The notes beneath the pieces were generated by a model, which saw nothing but the letters and a program-made list of their open reading frames with translations, had not been told where the DNA came from and ran no database searches. Made by a program: the position numbers and the translations under genes. A stretch of 64,000 nt of DNA from Paenibacillus sp. G2S3 (GTDB taxonomy: Bacteria; Bacillota; Bacilli; Paenibacillales; Paenibacillaceae), in NCBI RefSeq assembly GCF_030123105.1, contig NZ_CP126095.1, positions 3,286,001 through 3,350,000 of the forward strand, written 5' to 3'. Below are positions 42,201 through 52,215 of the stretch, one piece after another. Every line of letters begins with the position of its first letter. The first letter of the stretch is position 1.

Positions 42201-45200
42201 ACTACTGGATGGGTAGCTACAAACAGCAACTCAGATCAATGGTGGGAAGCTGATCTAGGTGAAGTCTATAACATTACGGGATCTGAAATCGTTTGGGCGA
42301 GTAGTAGCACCTACAATCAGTATAAAATTGATGTATCCGAAGATCAGGCGAACTGGACGAATATTTTGGATAAAACCCAAAACACGACGACAACGACGCG
42401 GCAAAGGGAGAAGTTGGTTGCTAACGCACGGTATGTACGCGTAACGTTAACGGGTGTACAAAACGGTCAGGCTAGTTTCAATGAGTTAAAAGTGTTTGGA
42501 GTAGCACCGTTTCAAAATCAGGCGACGCAGCACCCAGAGTTGGTGAATGTCGCGTTGAATAAGTCCGTCAGTGCAAGCAGTTTGGTAACTGGCAACGAAG
42601 CTTCCAATGCAAACGACGGAATTAATGCCACATGGTGGGAGGCTAGTAGCAATGCACCTGGATGGTGGCAGGTGGACTTGGGTGCTTCCTACAATCTGAC
42701 AGGCAGCAAAATCCTTTGGGGAAGGGATAACATCTATTACTCCTATAGAATAGAGGTTTCCTCCAACGGTAAAGAATGGTCGCAAGTGGCGGGCCGCTCG
42801 GCTTCTGGTCAAGATATGAAGCCAGACAACTACATGGCAACTGGTGTTAGATATGTACGAGTATTCGTAGATTCTCTTGCAGGAGGCAGTGGTACGGAGA
42901 AGCCAGCGATCAAAGAAATTCAAGTCTACAGCGATCCTAAGAACATTGCGCTTAATAAACCTGCTACCGCAGACAGCTCGCAAAGAAATAACCCTATCTC
43001 GGCAGGGAACGATGGAAATGAAACAACTCGTTGGAGCGCAGACGACGGTAATGTTGGACACTGGTACAAGGTTGACCTTGGGGCGATTTATGACTTATCG
43101 GGTACCCGCGTGAAATGGGAAATGGACAATAAGAATTATGGATATCGAATTGAGGTTTCAGACGATGATGTGAACTGGGCGTCAGTAGCACAAAAGTCAA
43201 GTTCACAGCAAGTGCAGTTCGACTATTTCAATACACACGCAAGATATGTACGAATCCATGTGACGGAGATGTCCGATGGTTGGGCGAGTTTCTGGGAATT
43301 TGAAGTATTTGGCGCGGTTCCGGTTGATACATCGCTGATCCCACAATCGCAAATGACAGCTACAGCAACGAGTGAAGAGACAAGCGGCGAGATTAATGAC
43401 GCTTCGCAAGCCATCGACGGTAATCCGTCGACAATCTGGCACACGAAGTGGGATTTGTCCAATCCACTTCCACAGTCGATCACCCTTAATCTTGGGAATA
43501 CACATGTCATTTCGACATTAAAGTATTTGCCAAGGCAAAATGGGGCACAAAACGGAAATATTACTTCTTATGAGATATTAACAAGTTTGGATGGAGTCAA
43601 CTTTACACCGGCTACAAGCGGAAGCTGGGATAATGACAGCACTGAGAAAGTCGCAGAATTCACTCCGGTCGCTAGTAGATACCTGAGACTTACTGCTATC
43701 GAAGGCCATGGTGGATTGGCTTCAGCGGCAGAGATTAACATCATGAAGAATGAGATGGATGAGGACTATCAAGCTCTTGAAGCTCTCATTACAAGTGTGC
43801 AAAGCAAGCACGATAGTGCTATAGAAGGGAATGAAAATGGTCAATATCCAGAAGGTTCAAAACAAACATTGCAAAAAGCCATTGATCAAGCGAAAAAAGT
43901 ACGCGATAGCTTATCAGTTACGCAGCAGCAATTGCAGCAAGCAGCGAATGACTTAACTGCTGCATTGAAAGTGATGGAGGAGAGTATTAACAATCATGAG
44001 ATGGTTCAATCGATCATGATTACAAGTGAATCATCAGTGATTACGACTAAGAACGGAACTCTCCAATTAGGCGCTGCCGTACTGCCTACCAATGCTAATA
44101 AGTCGGTAACATGGGCTGTGTATGAAGTAGATGGCACAACAGCAACGGACAAAGCGACCATTGATCTATCCGGTTTGCTGACGGCTGTGAAAGATGGAAC
44201 CGTGAAGGTGGTTGCCACAGCAACGGATGGCTCAGGTGTTCATGATGAAATGGATATTAGCATTAGTGGTCAAACGGACATTATCGATCCAGGCACTGAT
44301 CCAGTGCATGTTGGAAAGATACACATCACAAGCTCAGGAAATGTGTCCACGATTACAGCTAAGAATGGAACATTGCAACTAGGCGCTACGGTACTACCTG
44401 CTAATGCTACGAATAAGTCGGTAACATGGGCTGTATACGGAGTAGATGGCATAACAGCAACGGATATCGCAACCATTGATGTATCTGGTTTGCTCACGGC
44501 TGTGAAAGATGGAACTGTGAAAGTGGTAGCTACAGCTGTGGATGGTTCTGGTGTCCAAGGAGACATGGTTATTACCATAAGTGGTCAAACGGACATTATC
44601 GACCCGGGCACTGAAACAGTGTATGTTGGAACGATTGACATCACAAGCGCGGGTAATGTGTCGACGATTACTGTTAAGAACGGCAGCCTCCAATTAAGCG
44701 CAATCGTGCTACCTGAAAATGCTACGAATAAGTCCGTTACATGGTCTTTATTCGAAGCAGATGGTCGAACAGCTACGGATAAAGCGACCATTGATGTTCA
44801 CGGTTTGTTAACGGCTGTGAAGGATGGCATCGTAAAAGTGGTTGTGACTGCAAATGACGGCTCCGCAGTTGTTGGAGAAAAATCCATAACCATTACCGGG
44901 CAAAGCAATCAATCTGGTAATGAAAATGGCAATGGAAACACAACTACGCCGCAAGTCAAAGAAGATCCGAATCGCTATGTACTGAAAGAAACAGAACTTC
45001 GGATCTTAACTCAAGACGGTCAGACGTCGGTGAAGGCGGTCATTGATAGCAAGCGATTGGCACAGAAATTAGCTGATCTCATGGCAGCTAAGGATCGTTC
45101 AGTTCTCCATTTTGAAATTCCAGGAGAGCATGACTTGAACGCTGTAGAGTTCCCTCTTCCAATTCTGTACAACAGTATGAAAGGAAGTAGCGAAACCATC

Positions 45201-46199
45201 TTCACCTTACGAAGTCATTGGGGTTCTTATGAACTTCCGCTTTCCATTCTGAATCGTGAAGAGTTTGAAAAGGCCGCAAAAGTAGAGGGTGCAACCTTAA
45301 TCATTCGAATGGATAATGCGACTTCACAGCACGAACAGAAGTTTGAACAATCCATAGTAGATAAAGGAATGAAGCGAGTAAGTGACATCATCACCTTCAA
45401 AGTCATTCTTAAAACAAATGATAAAGAGGAAGAGATTCAAAGTTTCGGAAATTCATTTGTGACACGCGTCATATATATGGATGGTGCCATTCAAGATCCT
45501 TCGACTGCGACCGCTGTTATATTCGATCCAGCTACGGGTCAAATGCGCTTCGTGCCATCGGTGTTCACAGTGAAGAACGGCAAGACTGAAGTCACAATAT
45601 TTGGTCAAGCAAATGGCATATACGCAATCGTTCAGAACAAGAAAACATTTGATGACATGATTGGACATTGGGCGCAAAAGGATGTTGAGACCTTAGCCTC
45701 TAAACTGATCATTAACGGAATGACGGATCGGACGTTTGCTCCAGCAAGCCAGGTCACACGTGCTCAATTTACGGCACTTCTGGTAAGAGCGCTGGGGTTA
45801 TCGACGGAGTCATTATTGAATGTATTTGCAGATGTTAGTGCCACTGCGTGGTATGCGCAGGATGTGAACACAGCAGCGAAGTTAGGCTTGGTTCAAGGCG
45901 TAGGTGAGAAGAGATTCAGCCCGGATACAATAATTACAAGAGAGCAAATGATCGTCATGATCATGAAAGCTGTTCATCTCGTTCAAGGTGAACAGAGCAC
46001 AGAAGCGCAAGTACGTGCTCCATTTGCTGATCAGAACCTGATCTCAGATTATGCTAGCCAAGCGGTAACAGAAGCAGCAAGTAAAGGATTAATCGAAGGT
46101 AAAACAGAAATAACTTTTGCTCCGCAAGATGCAGCAACACGCGCTGAAGCAGCGGTGATAATCAAACATGTTCTGCAATACTTGAAGTTCATCAATTAA
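33252..46199 (+). CDS. SLH-anchored 4315-residue triple enzyme: GH95 + GH110 + GH2
   Basis: Order of parts: signal peptide (about 1-36); GH95 alpha-L-fucosidase (about 49-817) with N422/N424 in [11 protein letters not shown]552 in SPEQG and D707 in QIDGNFG; two ricin domains (about 823-970, 973-1116); a beta-sandwich of unknown family (about 1123-1245); GH110 beta-helix (about 1263-1847) with D1551 in MADF and D1574/D1575 in [10 protein letters not shown]5/8C (about 1858-1995); FIVAR; Big_2; GH2 (about 2177-2830) with E2580 in SSLNE and E2636 in TREWG, plus an Ig-like tail; four F5/8C domains (about 2957-3500); FIVAR; three Big_2 (about 3584-3883); pre-SLH module; three SLH repeats (about 4130-4315). 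GH95 cuts alpha-1,2-fucose, GH110 alpha-1,3-galactose, this GH2 type probably beta-galactose. AGGAGG lies 5 bases before the ATG. All expected catalytic residues are kept. Confidence 0.88.
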   Translation: MILFKIKSLAKRLTVSALSLSLIIQHPISVPIAKAEPVSAITGMSDAPEHKLSLWYRQPAISWETDALPIGNGLMGGMVFGGVEQERIQLNEKTLWSGGPGSSFVYTWPSTDEPTTSNPYTFGNREDGADHLENVRAKLREGDIQGAHKEANDNLTGLNEGLGSYQTFGDLYLDFEKSSGKTENYRRELDLEDAISRVKYTLEGVEYTREYFISYPDKVMVTRLTANQPGKLSLDVRPTSAQGGVVTASGNNINIRGNVVDNNMLYEGNFRVLHQGGSITTGNGKIHAANVDSLTILTSLGTNYANSYPNYRGTDPHNEEVAILDAAESKSYETLLENHKKDYKSLFDRVKLDLAESKPTIPTNELLATYAGAKSKALEVLFYQYGRYLLISSSRAGSLPANLQGVWNNSNRAPWSSDHHFNINIQMNYWPAMVTNLQETMTPLIDYIDSLRTPGRISSEKYYGITNAWSIGVANNPFGYTAPGWDFDWGWSPASNAFISNNIWESYKFSGDIDLLKSRVYPILKETAQFWTKFLVEDSDGTLVSTPCYSPEQGTISAGCAYDQQLVQDLFTNYLEASTTLGVDSEFREEVQSKLNRVSPIKIGKYGQIQEWKEDIDDPNNKHRHLSQLVALYPGKQINKNTPELMEAAKVSLQHRGDEGTGWSKANKINMWARAQDGTHAHTILEGQLTGSTLNNLFDTHPPFQIDGNFGATSGMSEMLLQSHLDNIDILPALPASWPKGSYSGLVARGGFEVSVNWNNARATNISVKSNKGNRAVVTYPSIAGAIVMDQAGQSVKYSVDNNNQISFDTQVGGVYTIGSIPLQDGQLYKMTMKNSGHLLDIEGASEEEQAAVVQMPEVSLVSSQQWYIEGASDGFYKITNNTSKKVIAVLDSSKDDGAKLVQQTYTSDNSYNDEWLLVDKGNGYYQLVNRGSDKALTASNNSIDAGAQLIQSSITDSNEQLLKIDPVRDLFDQQTFNLTLQHSNFRMDVNEDSKADGAAIIQWSAGSGWNQQWMFMKTKPGFYKIISMSSSKVLAVENASTADGAGIIQTTYTDDATYNDEWSVVDVGDGHYQLKNRASGKVIEIPDNSLSSGEQFVQNKAGTGSNQKFEFSLDRTVNDNATGSGSDQFVYSSGWDYSSSEAGAFSRDNHYSNKSGSYSFLRFTGSKVQLYGAKNDNQGIVAFSIDDGPEQLVDTYASSRLDQQLLFESSEMLNQEHVLKIRVTDQKNANANNTFISVDRADIQSRVVKGVDKAEDYYKQTKETINGVNYSVITLNYKGEDAGEAVRAAIEAAKKVQKPVILDFPTETYHFKASTAKQVQYFISNTSTIQQTPSSTRKVGLLFKDIEDLTIRGNGSTLLFHGVMTPIVFDHATNIKVNGINIDFNRPVVSEMTVTEVGNNYMKASIHPDSWYSIQNNQLVWFGEENWTENGTQNVRVVQEYNPVTKQTWRVDNPLDGSTSAKDLGKREVQFSFSKKPNVTVGNTFQLRDTARREQGALIYRSKDIAWSDVNFYAAPGLGIVSQYSENVTLDKLSFAPKAGSGRTNASMADFLQVSGSKGEIQVSNSYFAGAQDDAINIHGTHLQIVQIPASNQVKVQFMHPESWGFDAFAVGDRIEYINKSTLLSKESAVVTGVTRLNDTQIVLTLDKAVPSSVTANEYVVENVTWTPNVTITNSTFETIPTRGILVTTLGAVRIENNTFNGMQMSAILITDDANSWYESGMVKDVLIRNNTFNNNGNAVISVEPSTSLTNPDKTVHSHIVIDGNQFNKTDGNSEIYAKSVDGFTFTNNTANQGGFALSFDASKAVTIAGNSFAQSDVDKKINFNRMIVGTDSVEASQGFVVTRTNDYTPTVSDPNEIPQSEMTATSTSNHSGNEASNVIDGEPSTYWHSEWDPMAELPQSITLDLGKPRMVSKLKYLPRQNGSQNGNITSYELSTSLDGTTFSRFTSGNWSDDSNEKMATFAPVTSRYLKLTVTAGHGGYASVAELHVSKDASDVRYQELVELITNAQGKHDSAVEGSSIGHYPAGSKQTLQTAINSAKQAINTSSITSQQLQKAFDVLNTALKTFESLKINDSNGKSITITSTTNRINVKGGSLPLGVVVLPVDQPVTWSVFEVDGTATDKAIINQSGVLTAAKDGNVKVIATATRDSSLFGEKVIVITGQNDENPSTDPTNREELNFNTGWLFKREDVSGAQSASFDDSAWEGVNLPHSVRLEPKISGGANQSYQGFATYRRHFTLDNSYSGKKLFIEFEGAMINAEVWINGNYLGVHHGGYTPFTFDITKYVLLEGATNVITVKLDNRDDPQTPPGKPQSGLDFEYFGGLYRDVKLHVMDNLHVTDAIYANKVADGGIFVTYPEVSKEEATVQVKTNIINENASAKNTSVKTTIVDSNNQVVATMVSDPQKIVAGSDYTFVQSTTITKPQLWHPDHPNLYTVYTAVNDGTAYVDSYKTRIGIRHIQFTPDQGFLINGEKLMLNGANRHQEFLYVGNAMPNSGQYRDAKQLREGGFNNVRTGHYPQDPAFLDAADELGLTVISPTPGWQFFGDSVFQERSYQAIRDMVRRDRNHPSIIMWESSLNETTYSLEYAQNAHKATHEEYPGDQTYTSAEYGFFGKEVYDVNYKELDTAFKPLFTREWGDDWSESATSPTGYRSVRKVGETDMINSIIMRQKALNGDGYFDWAGLNANPRIAGHSVWSFNDYNRGMDSDPAYSGLVDLDRYPKFNYYFFQSQRNPGVKLSDVDSGPMVYIANYWTPSSSRNVTVASNTEQVQLYLNDTLIATQSPDSGFKNVTHPTFTFNNVSWAAGTLRADGLIDGEVAASHTVKTPGQPHHLAVEYDTKRKELVADGSDLVMAYITVRDADNNIVPTNHISVSLNLSGPGGLIGNGVTRTFANPVAVEGGVAAALVKSSLVEGTLKLSASASGLLSGSAEITTVASQSVFVPGGSDGGDHWFEGENVALNKPVTTSSAQSGNPGTNGNDGNETTGWVATNSNSDQWWEADLGEVYNITGSEIVWASSSTYNQYKIDVSEDQANWTNILDKTQNTTTTTRQREKLVANARYVRVTLTGVQNGQASFNELKVFGVAPFQNQATQHPELVNVALNKSVSASSLVTGNEASNANDGINATWWEASSNAPGWWQVDLGASYNLTGSKILWGRDNIYYSYRIEVSSNGKEWSQVAGRSASGQDMKPDNYMATGVRYVRVFVDSLAGGSGTEKPAIKEIQVYSDPKNIALNKPATADSSQRNNPISAGNDGNETTRWSADDGNVGHWYKVDLGAIYDLSGTRVKWEMDNKNYGYRIEVSDDDVNWASVAQKSSSQQVQFDYFNTHARYVRIHVTEMSDGWASFWEFEVFGAVPVDTSLIPQSQMTATATSEETSGEINDASQAIDGNPSTIWHTKWDLSNPLPQSITLNLGNTHVISTLKYLPRQNGAQNGNITSYEILTSLDGVNFTPATSGSWDNDSTEKVAEFTPVASRYLRLTAIEGHGGLASAAEINIMKNEMDEDYQALEALITSVQSKHDSAIEGNENGQYPEGSKQTLQKAIDQAKKVRDSLSVTQQQLQQAANDLTAALKVMEESINNHEMVQSIMITSESSVITTKNGTLQLGAAVLPTNANKSVTWAVYEVDGTTATDKATIDLSGLLTAVKDGTVKVVATATDGSGVHDEMDISISGQTDIIDPGTDPVHVGKIHITSSGNVSTITAKNGTLQLGATVLPANATNKSVTWAVYGVDGITATDIATIDVSGLLTAVKDGTVKVVATAVDGSGVQGDMVITISGQTDIIDPGTETVYVGTIDITSAGNVSTITVKNGSLQLSAIVLPENATNKSVTWSLFEADGRTATDKATIDVHGLLTAVKDGIVKVVVTANDGSAVVGEKSITITGQSNQSGNENGNGNTTTPQVKEDPNRYVLKETELRILTQDGQTSVKAVIDSKRLAQKLADLMAAKDRSVLHFEIPGEHDLNAVEFPLPILYNSMKGSSETIFTLRSHWGSYELPLSILNREEFEKAAKVEGATLIIRMDNATSQHEQKFEQSIVDKGMKRVSDIITFKVILKTNDKEEEIQSFGNSFVTRVIYMDGAIQDPSTATAVIFDPATGQMRFVPSVFTVKNGKTEVTIFGQANGIYAIVQNKKTFDDMIGHWAQKDVETLASKLIINGMTDRTFAPASQVTRAQFTALLVRALGLSTESLLNVFADVSATAWYAQDVNTAAKLGLVQGVGEKRFSPDTIITREQMIVMIMKAVHLVQGEQSTEAQVRAPFADQNLISDYASQAVTEAASKGLIEGKTEITFAPQDAATRAEAAVIIKHVLQYLKFIN
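44000..44900 (+). repeat. Three tandem Big_2 coding repeats, period about 315 bp
   Basis: Three units encode bacterial Ig-like (Big_2) domains, each with [15 protein letters not shown] and [17 protein letters not shown] strands. The joint GGTCAAACGGACATTATCGA recurs at 44268 and 44583, 315 bases apart. High similarity of the first two joints points to recent tandem duplication. Confidence 0.85.
45234..46199 (+). repeat. Direct repeat copy 2: shared pre-SLH and SLH coding region
   Basis: Partner of 32201-33166 at a constant offset of 13,033 bases with no indel. It encodes the C-terminal anchoring region of the 4315-residue enzyme. Recombination between copies would delete the triple enzyme and leave the first giant intact. 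Confidence 0.85.
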
Positions 46200-46213
46200 A
46201 TAACATTAAACAG

Positions 46214-46251
46214 ACTCGGTTCAAACGGATAGGTTTGAGCCGAGTTTTTTT
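46214..46251 (+). terminator. Rho-independent terminator of the giant-enzyme unit
   Basis: ACTCGGTTCAAAC pairs with GTTTGAGCCGAGT (one G-T pair) across a 6-base loop, followed by a run of T. It lies 14 bases after the stop codon. Confidence 0.92.
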
Positions 46252-46274
46252 GTGCCGTTTGAGCCTGTCCGTAC

Positions 46275-47528
46275 TCAGTTAGTTAATGGTATCGAAAGAA
46301 TGAATTCAGTTCCTTCTCCTGATTTACTTCGTACAGTTACATCACCGTTCATCGAACGGATTAATTGATAAGAAAGTGTAAGACCCAATCCGGTACCTTT
46401 GCTTTTAGTTGAAAAATAAATGCTTCCCAGTCGCTGTATTTGTTCGTTGCTCATTCCAATCCCATTATCAATTATTATTATTTTTGCGAAATGGGATTGA
46501 CGCTCGATACGGATGCTTACATTACCTGTTGCCATAACAGAGCAAGCTTCTATCGCGTTTTTTATAAAATTAATGAATAGTTGTTTGATTTCAGTAGGGT
46601 TTGCAGATACATATAGTTTATCCTCCGAGTGTTGCATCTCCAAAGTAACGTTATTCATATTGGCGTACGGAGTAATGATATCTACGATGGAGTAGATTTG
46701 CTGTACAAGTTCCATTTTCTCTACCATTGAATGATTGGGTTTAGCTATCGATAGATATTCAGAAAGAATAACTTCTGTTCGATTGATCTCTTCAAGGCAA
46801 ATTTCAATATATTTCTGACTCTTTTCTCTTGTGATTGAATCATCCTTCATTAATTTCAGAAATCCCATAACGGCTGTAAGTGGATTACGAACTTCATGGG
46901 CTAGAGAGGCTGCGACATGGGCAATCGTTTCCGATTTTTCACTTTGAAGATACCTTAGATACAATTCCTTATCAGAAACTGCTTTATTAAACAGGGAAAT
47001 TAATATCCAAATTCCGAGGAAATTTTGAACTGGCATAACGAGGATGTTGAACTTTAAATGCTGTATCGTATATTGATATTCCGTTGCAAGCATAGTAGCT
47101 ATAGGAATGATGGAAAAGCTTATCCCTGCAATGAAGGTAATAAGTTTTCGGTATTGGGAACGATGACGATATAGGATGGATAAGAGGGCAGATAAGGTAA
47201 AGGTGATGGAGAGAATAATAATCGCTGAATATAGCCCTTGTCCTCCTAAAAGCAGACGGTAGGTTAAAAACTCAACAAGAAGAAACACTCCAGTAGTTAT
47301 GCCGCCATAAACCATTCCGAAAAACATAATTACGTAACGAATATCGAAGATGATTCCATTTTGGACACTAGCAGGGAAGGTCATCGACATAAACAGACAA
47401 ATCATACAGGTAATCGTGATAAATTGTTTTGAATAGTTTTCGGCTTTGTCACGATAGTAAACGGTATAAAGCACAAAAGGGGTTAGGGCAAACAATAATT
47501 GCAGCAAAATATCCTTTACAAACAGCAT
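46275..47528 (-). CDS. KinB-like orphan sensor histidine kinase
   Basis: The 417-residue protein has an N-terminal block of about six membrane helices (5TM-type sensor, about 1-185), then the phospho-acceptor box AASLAHEVRNPLTAVMGF with H211 and an ATPase domain with N (NFIKNAIEAC), G1 (IIDNGIGM) and G2 (KGTGLGL) boxes. This layout resembles sporulation kinase KinB and related Bacillales kinases. GGGAGG precedes the ATG. No response regulator lies nearby, as expected for phosphorelay kinases. Link to sporulation is by family resemblance only. Confidence 0.85.
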   Translation of the reverse strand: MLFVKDILLQLLFALTPFVLYTVYYRDKAENYSKQFITITCMICLFMSMTFPASVQNGIIFDIRYVIMFFGMVYGGITTGVFLLVEFLTYRLLLGGQGLYSAIIILSITFTLSALLSILYRHRSQYRKLITFIAGISFSIIPIATMLATEYQYTIQHLKFNILVMPVQNFLGIWILISLFNKAVSDKELYLRYLQSEKSETIAHVAASLAHEVRNPLTAVMGFLKLMKDDSITREKSQKYIEICLEEINRTEVILSEYLSIAKPNHSMVEKMELVQQIYSIVDIITPYANMNNVTLEMQHSEDKLYVSANPTEIKQLFINFIKNAIEACSVMATGNVSIRIERQSHFAKIIIIDNGIGMSNEQIQRLGSIYFSTKSKGTGLGLTLSYQLIRSMNGDVTVRSKSGEGTEFILSIPLTN

Positions 47529-47621
47529 ATTAGCCCTCCCACCAGTTTAAAAAGAATTTGATATATTGTTATTCGTTGTAAGTATGAATTCCTCCTCCTG
47601 AAGATGGATAGGGTGGATCTT

Positions 47622-48170
47622 TTACGTTAGGTTACTTTCTAATAAAATTTCCAATTGTGCTTCCATAACATGAGGTGGATAAGGCATTTCGTTAGTAAAC
47701 CACCATTCTACGATCCCTACATACGCTGGTGCAATAAACTGCAGAATAACGTCTTCGTATAATCCACGCTTCTTTCCCTCTGCCATATCCCATTCATTCT
47801 TGATATCCTCGATGACAAACTCAAGAAACCGGCTCCGAAAGAAGGGGGCTCCTTTACTAGATAACATGGCAGAAAAGAATAAAAAATTTGCCTCAAAGTA
47901 TTCGAACCAGGTCAATTTTCTATGTGCAGCACTAATTTCCGAATCAGATTCACAGGATTCTCGAAGTTCTTGGATATGTTCCTCGATTAGCTTATCTAAA
48001 AGATCATATTTATCTTGATAATGAAGATAGATCGTTCTGCGGCTAACATCAGCTCGGTCCGAAATATCCTTTAGTGTGATGTGATCGAAACTTTTATCAG
48101 ACATCAGTTCAATCATTGCTTTTTTTATTGCTGCTTGTGATTTAAGAATTCTTCTATCAACCTTTGCCAA
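47622..48170 (-). CDS. TetR-family transcriptional regulator
   Basis: The 182-residue protein has a TetR N-terminal helix-turn-helix (about 8-55, ITLKDISDRADVSRRTIYLHY) and a helical ligand domain with a C-terminal TetR_C-type segment. The start is TTG at 48170, supported by GGTGAT about 5 bases upstream. It is divergent from an MFS exporter, so it is probably its drug- or metabolite-responsive repressor. Confidence 0.85.
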   Translation of the reverse strand: MAKVDRRILKSQAAIKKAMIELMSDKSFDHITLKDISDRADVSRRTIYLHYQDKYDLLDKLIEEHIQELRESCESDSEISAAHRKLTWFEYFEANFLFFSAMLSSKGAPFFRSRFLEFVIEDIKNEWDMAEGKKRGLYEDVILQFIAPAYVGIVEWWFTNEMPYPPHVMEAQLEILLESNLT

Positions 48171-48224
48171 GTAGAATCACCAAACTTTCCTTCAGATAAT
48201 AAACAGATCCAAGCAACGTGTGAA

Positions 48225-48243
48225 TTAATATACGGATTATTAA
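48225..48243. promoter_or_regulatory. Candidate TetR operator between regulator and MFS gene
   Basis: TTAATA and TATTAA form an inverted repeat with a 7-base spacer in the divergent promoter region. It is AT-rich and short, so chance is possible. Confidence 0.3.
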
Positions 48244-48355
48244 CATTTGATCATTGAAGTAATTCGAGCATTCTTTAATAATACACATTAGAGCAATAAT
48301 ACATCAATGTTTACTTTCGGGTGTAAAACAAATTTTCAATACTGAAGGAGTTCAT

Positions 48356-49525
48356 ATGGCAAAACAAAATCAATTGTATTTATTTATCCTAATCATAGGA
48401 GTCTTCGGCATTCTGACAACTGAAATGGGGATAATTGGGATATTACCGCTAATCGCCGAGAACTATCATGTCACGGTCTCCAAAGCAGGGCTGTTAGTTA
48501 GTCTCTTTGCACTTGCTGTTTCTATCGCTGGTCCCACGATGCCTTTGTTATTCTCAGGTCTAAATCGTAAAAAAGTTATGTTACTTGTACTCGGTATTTT
48601 TATACTTGGCAATATCATTTCCATGTTCACATCAAACTTTACTGTGTTGCTCATTGCCCGAGTGCTGCCAGCCTTTTTTCATCCAGTGTATTGTTCATTG
48701 GCTTTGACAGTAGCTGCTACATCGGTCAGTAAGGAAGAGGCTCCAAAGGCTGTTTCTAAAGTAATGTTAGGCGTGACAGGAGGGATGGTCCTTGGCGTAC
48801 CGATCACTAACTATATTGCTAGCGAAAGCACGGTAGAGATGGCGATGTTATTCTTTGCTATCGTAAACGCACTGGCATTCATAGCTACGCTACTATTCGT
48901 ACCTTCTATGCCGGTTAAGGAAAGGCTTTCTTACGGATCTCAATTAAGTGTATTAAAAAAGCCAATCGCTTGGCTTGCTATTGTTGCAGTCGTATTTATA
49001 GGGTCAGCAAGTGCAAGTGTTAATAGTTACATTGCGGAGTATCTTGAGTCCGTAACACATATTTCGGGTAAAACATTAAGCTTGGTGTTATTACTATATG
49101 GTTTGGCAAGCTTGGTTGGAAACATTGCAGGAGGAAGGTTACTCTCAAAAAATGCAATAAAAACTGTAATATTATTCCCTTTTATATTGGGTATCCTTTA
49201 TCTCTTATCATTCTTAACGGGTGCTTTCACAGGACCTATGATCATAACAGTTTTATTATGGGGTTTATTCTATGCAATAGGAAACTTGATCAGTCAACAT
49301 TGGATAACATCTGCGGTTCCAGAGGCTCCTGATTTTGCTAATGGATTGTTTCTATCTTGCGGTAATTTAGGGATAACCATCGGTACAGCTATAGGTGGAA
49401 TGTTCATATCTGGTATGGGTACACAATATATCGTTTTAAGTGGAGTGTTATTTTTGGTATTGAGTTTATTCCCGATTCTTCTGAGGATCTACTTTTTTAG
49501 TACGGCAAAACAACAGTTAATGTAG
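48356..49525 (+). CDS. MFS efflux transporter (AraJ/DHA1 type)
   Basis: The 389-residue protein has 12 membrane helices. The opening TTEMGIIGILPLIAENYHV and the helix 4 region IARVLPAFFHPVYCSLAL are typical of AraJ-like DHA1 exporters for drugs or sugars. The divergent TetR gene suggests inducible efflux. TGAAGGAG precedes the ATG. A strong terminator follows. Confidence 0.88.
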   Translation: MAKQNQLYLFILIIGVFGILTTEMGIIGILPLIAENYHVTVSKAGLLVSLFALAVSIAGPTMPLLFSGLNRKKVMLLVLGIFILGNIISMFTSNFTVLLIARVLPAFFHPVYCSLALTVAATSVSKEEAPKAVSKVMLGVTGGMVLGVPITNYIASESTVEMAMLFFAIVNALAFIATLLFVPSMPVKERLSYGSQLSVLKKPIAWLAIVAVVFIGSASASVNSYIAEYLESVTHISGKTLSLVLLLYGLASLVGNIAGGRLLSKNAIKTVILFPFILGILYLLSFLTGAFTGPMIITVLLWGLFYAIGNLISQHWITSAVPEAPDFANGLFLSCGNLGITIGTAIGGMFISGMGTQYIVLSGVLFLVLSLFPILLRIYFFSTAKQQLM

Positions 49526-49531
49526 TCATAT

Positions 49532-49581
49532 AAAAGAGAAAAACGCATCGAGTGGTTAGACCCGAAGCGTTTTTCTCTTTT
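49532..49581. terminator. Bidirectional terminator between MFS and gerC
   Basis: AAAAGAGAAAAACGC pairs with GCGTTTTTCTCTTTT; both strands show A/T-rich flanks suitable for termination. It serves the MFS gene and the convergent germination operon. Confidence 0.85.
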
Positions 49582-49627
49582 ATTAATCATCTGCACGCAG
49601 TTCGCAAATGAATTAAATCTTATTCAT

Positions 49628-50767
49628 TTACTCAATCTTAGAGATACCACCACTGGTCAAATTCACCTTGATATCTATCTTGTCAATGCTGCTTGAATCG
49701 AGTGGTAACATTCCCTTAACATTCAATTTGTTCCACTCCTTTGAAAGCTGGCGATAGAATATGCCTGAGAGTCCATATACATCGGCATTTATTTCTAACC
49801 CGTTCAAATAAGTCTCCCTAATCTGATCATTAATTACTTTTATCGCTTTCAGTTCAAGATCATTTCGACTAAGGTTTGCGCTCAACTCTGGAAGAGTGCC
49901 CTTCATAGACACTTTTATATCGAAGACAGGTTTGCCTTGCTTCATTTTAGGATGAATAGAGGATTTGATTTTGTTCATGACGATCAAAGCAAGTACGGTT
50001 GTTTCATCTTTGATAATTAGAGGTGTTCTTTGCGTCTTTTTTTCCAACCATCGAACCCCTAAAATCTCTTTAGTCTTCAGGCAGCCACGAAATTTCTCAT
50101 TTTGCAGAAAGCAGATCCCCGACATGCTAATGTTAGGGGAGGATTCCTTATTACTGGTCCAGTCTGGTGCAATTTCAAGGAAAGGCAATTGAACCGTTTC
50201 GGCTTTCTCTCTCCATTCCCATATAAACTTGTAGAGATACAACGGAGCGATAACCGAGCTCTGTTCATAGGTTCGCATAGGACTGTTAAGCTGCGAGTAA
50301 ATCACTGATAGATCGGCGATCGACGAGGTATTCAGCACTTTATCCATAGGTTCGTTGGTTGCCATGGTCCAAACGGTATAACGAAATTCATAATATCGAT
50401 CCCAAACATCCAATACTTGATTGACAATATTGCCCTTCTTTAGCGCTGCTTCACTAAATACGATCGTTTTCACATTACTCCAGATAATTCTTTGTGGACT
50501 AGTGGCATATATATTAAATATTGCCGAATCAAACGAATCTCCTTCTGCTTTCCCGATGAAGGTTTTTTGTTCTTGGCTTTGCCCCGCCTCTTTCTTTGCA
50601 ATGCCACTAAAGTTAACCATTTGGATATAAACAACGACTTTGTTATCTACATAATCGACTCCTATAGTGTTCACATAGATCATATGCTCAATTTCCTTTG
50701 ATCCCCAACATCCAGTAAGCAGCATGGAGAGCAGAGTGGTAACAAGCATGCATCGGATCAATTTCAT
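49628..50767 (-). CDS. gerC: Spore germination lipoprotein GerC (Ger(x)C family)
   Basis: The 379-residue protein has a lipoprotein signal with lipobox LLTGC (C20) followed by WGSKEIEH, the family's start of the mature protein, and the Ger(x)C domains to the end. It is the lipoprotein subunit of a nutrient germinant receptor in the inner spore membrane. The ATG at 50767 lies 2 bases beyond the gerA stop; an upstream TTG (50773) would overlap it. It is the last gene of a gerB-gerA-gerC unit. Confidence 0.92.
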   Translation of the reverse strand: MKLIRCMLVTTLLSMLLTGCWGSKEIEHMIYVNTIGVDYVDNKVVVYIQMVNFSGIAKKEAGQSQEQKTFIGKAEGDSFDSAIFNIYATSPQRIIWSNVKTIVFSEAALKKGNIVNQVLDVWDRYYEFRYTVWTMATNEPMDKVLNTSSIADLSVIYSQLNSPMRTYEQSSVIAPLYLYKFIWEWREKAETVQLPFLEIAPDWTSNKESSPNISMSGICFLQNEKFRGCLKTKEILGVRWLEKKTQRTPLIIKDETTVLALIVMNKIKSSIHPKMKQGKPVFDIKVSMKGTLPELSANLSRNDLELKAIKVINDQIRETYLNGLEINADVYGLSGIFYRQLSKEWNKLNVKGMLPLDSSSIDKIDIKVNLTSGGISKIE

Positions 50768-50769
50768 GA

Positions 50770-52215
50770 TCAATCTCGTCCTTTATTTCCCGTATTGTCC
50801 GTGAACTTTCCCTTCCCCCACGGCATTCTGAAAATAACCTTATAAAATTCCTTCCAGTGAGGCGGGGATAGAGGGGAAAGATAGTAGGTGCCGAAAGAAC
50901 GCAAATTGACCATAAAGAGGACCAGTGCAAGCAGACAGGTCATCGTACCAAACAACCCCAGAAACCCACTAATCAAGAGTATCGTAATTCGAAGCAAGCT
51001 AACGACGCTAACTAATGATTGGTTCACCAATGTAAAGGTAGCCAATACTGAAATGGCTATAACCACAATCGTACCCGGACCTGCAATACCGGCACTAATG
51101 GCTGCCTGACCGATGATTAAACCTCCAACTACTGATAAGGTCTGACCGTAAGCAGTAGGTAATCTCATACCTGCTTCTCGAAAAATCTCAAATAAAATAA
51201 GCATCACAATCGCCTCCAAGGGAGCCGGAAGAGGCACGCCTTGTCTCGAATTCACTAACGTTGCAAGAAGTGTAAAGGGAATTTGATCTTGATGAAACGT
51301 AGTAAGTGCGATCCAAAAGCCCGGCAAAAACAGGGAAAGCATCACCCCTACGACTCTCAATAACCTAGTAAAAGCAACAAAAATATTTACCATATGTGCA
51401 TCTTCCGAAGTATTCAACAAAAAGCTAAAGCTCACTGGTGCCATAATTACTGTGGGTGAACCATTCGTTAATAGCACAAATTTGCCATGAAGCAATGCAT
51501 TCGCAGCATAATCAGGTCTGCCCGTATATGCGAATAATGGAAAAAACGAAAATCCAGTCAGACTTTCTTCGAGCTGGGTACTACTCACCAATCCCTGGAT
51601 TTGAACGCTGTTTAGTTTTGACTTGATTTCATTTAGTACATGAGGCTTAATCGTCTCTTTGAGATATAAAAGATGAACTTCAGTCGCGGTTTGGATTCCA
51701 ATACTGAATTGTTCAACAGCCAATAATTCGGTCTTGAGTCTTTTTCGAATAAGGGCAATATTGGTAAATGATTCTTCCGTAAAGCCATCTTTAGGCCCTC
51801 TTGTGGACACTTCTGTATTGGGTTCCTCAGGTTGTCGTTTAGGTGGATCAGCCAATTTCACAACATAGTATTGATTCGATGGCGTAAAAAGAAGGAACAG
51901 ATCACCATTCAGAACCGTACTTATCATTGAAGCTTTAATCTCTTTTGATGGAAGGGAGGTCATGTGAAACGGAATTTTTTGCTCAAGATCAAGTTCAGGA
52001 GATGTGAGGATGGATTCCGGAATCTTTTTTAGTTCGGGTATGATGGATTCTTCCACTTTGATTTCATCGCACAACCCCTGGCAATAAACCAGTTGAACGG
52101 CATTTTCCGAGTCAGACAAAGAGATAGTCAGTCTCTTAATGTCTGAACTTGAACCAAATACTCGTGTGAACACATCCTCGAACGTATTAGATTCCTTTTG
52201 CTCAGGCTCTTTCAT
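50770..52215 (-). CDS. gerA: Spore germination receptor subunit GerA
   Basis: The 481-residue protein has the soluble N-terminal region (about 1-260) and a C-terminal membrane region with several helices (for example GVMLSLFLPGFWIALTTF and the EIFREAGMRLP motif) typical of GerAA/GerKA. The ATG at 52215 overlaps the gerB stop by 4 bases (ATGA), with AAAGGGGA upstream, so translation is coupled. It forms the receptor with GerB and GerC. Confidence 0.92.
   Translation of the reverse strand: MKEPEQKESNTFEDVFTRVFGSSSDIKRLTISLSDSENAVQLVYCQGLCDEIKVEESIIPELKKIPESILTSPELDLEQKIPFHMTSLPSKEIKASMISTVLNGDLFLLFTPSNQYYVVKLADPPKRQPEEPNTEVSTRGPKDGFTEESFTNIALIRKRLKTELLAVEQFSIGIQTATEVHLLYLKETIKPHVLNEIKSKLNSVQIQGLVSSTQLEESLTGFSFFPLFAYTGRPDYAANALLHGKFVLLTNGSPTVIMAPVSFSFLLNTSEDAHMVNIFVAFTRLLRVVGVMLSLFLPGFWIALTTFHQDQIPFTLLATLVNSRQGVPLPAPLEAIVMLILFEIFREAGMRLPTAYGQTLSVVGGLIIGQAAISAGIAGPGTIVVIAISVLATFTLVNQSLVSVVSLLRITILLISGFLGLFGTMTCLLALVLFMVNLRSFGTYYLSPLSPPHWKEFYKVIFRMPWGKGKFTDNTGNKGRD

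Noticed and set aside
42486..43061. 191-codon antisense frame inside the triple enzyme gene (and similar ones at 40113-40649 and 29984-30430)
   Set aside because: They lie opposite strongly supported domains and have no start signals; long antisense frames are expected in a gene this long.
43755..43990. Coiled, Gln-rich FIVAR segments considered as a separate helical toxin or adhesin
   Set aside because: They are in frame with flanking modules and match the FIVAR stalk pattern found in both giants.
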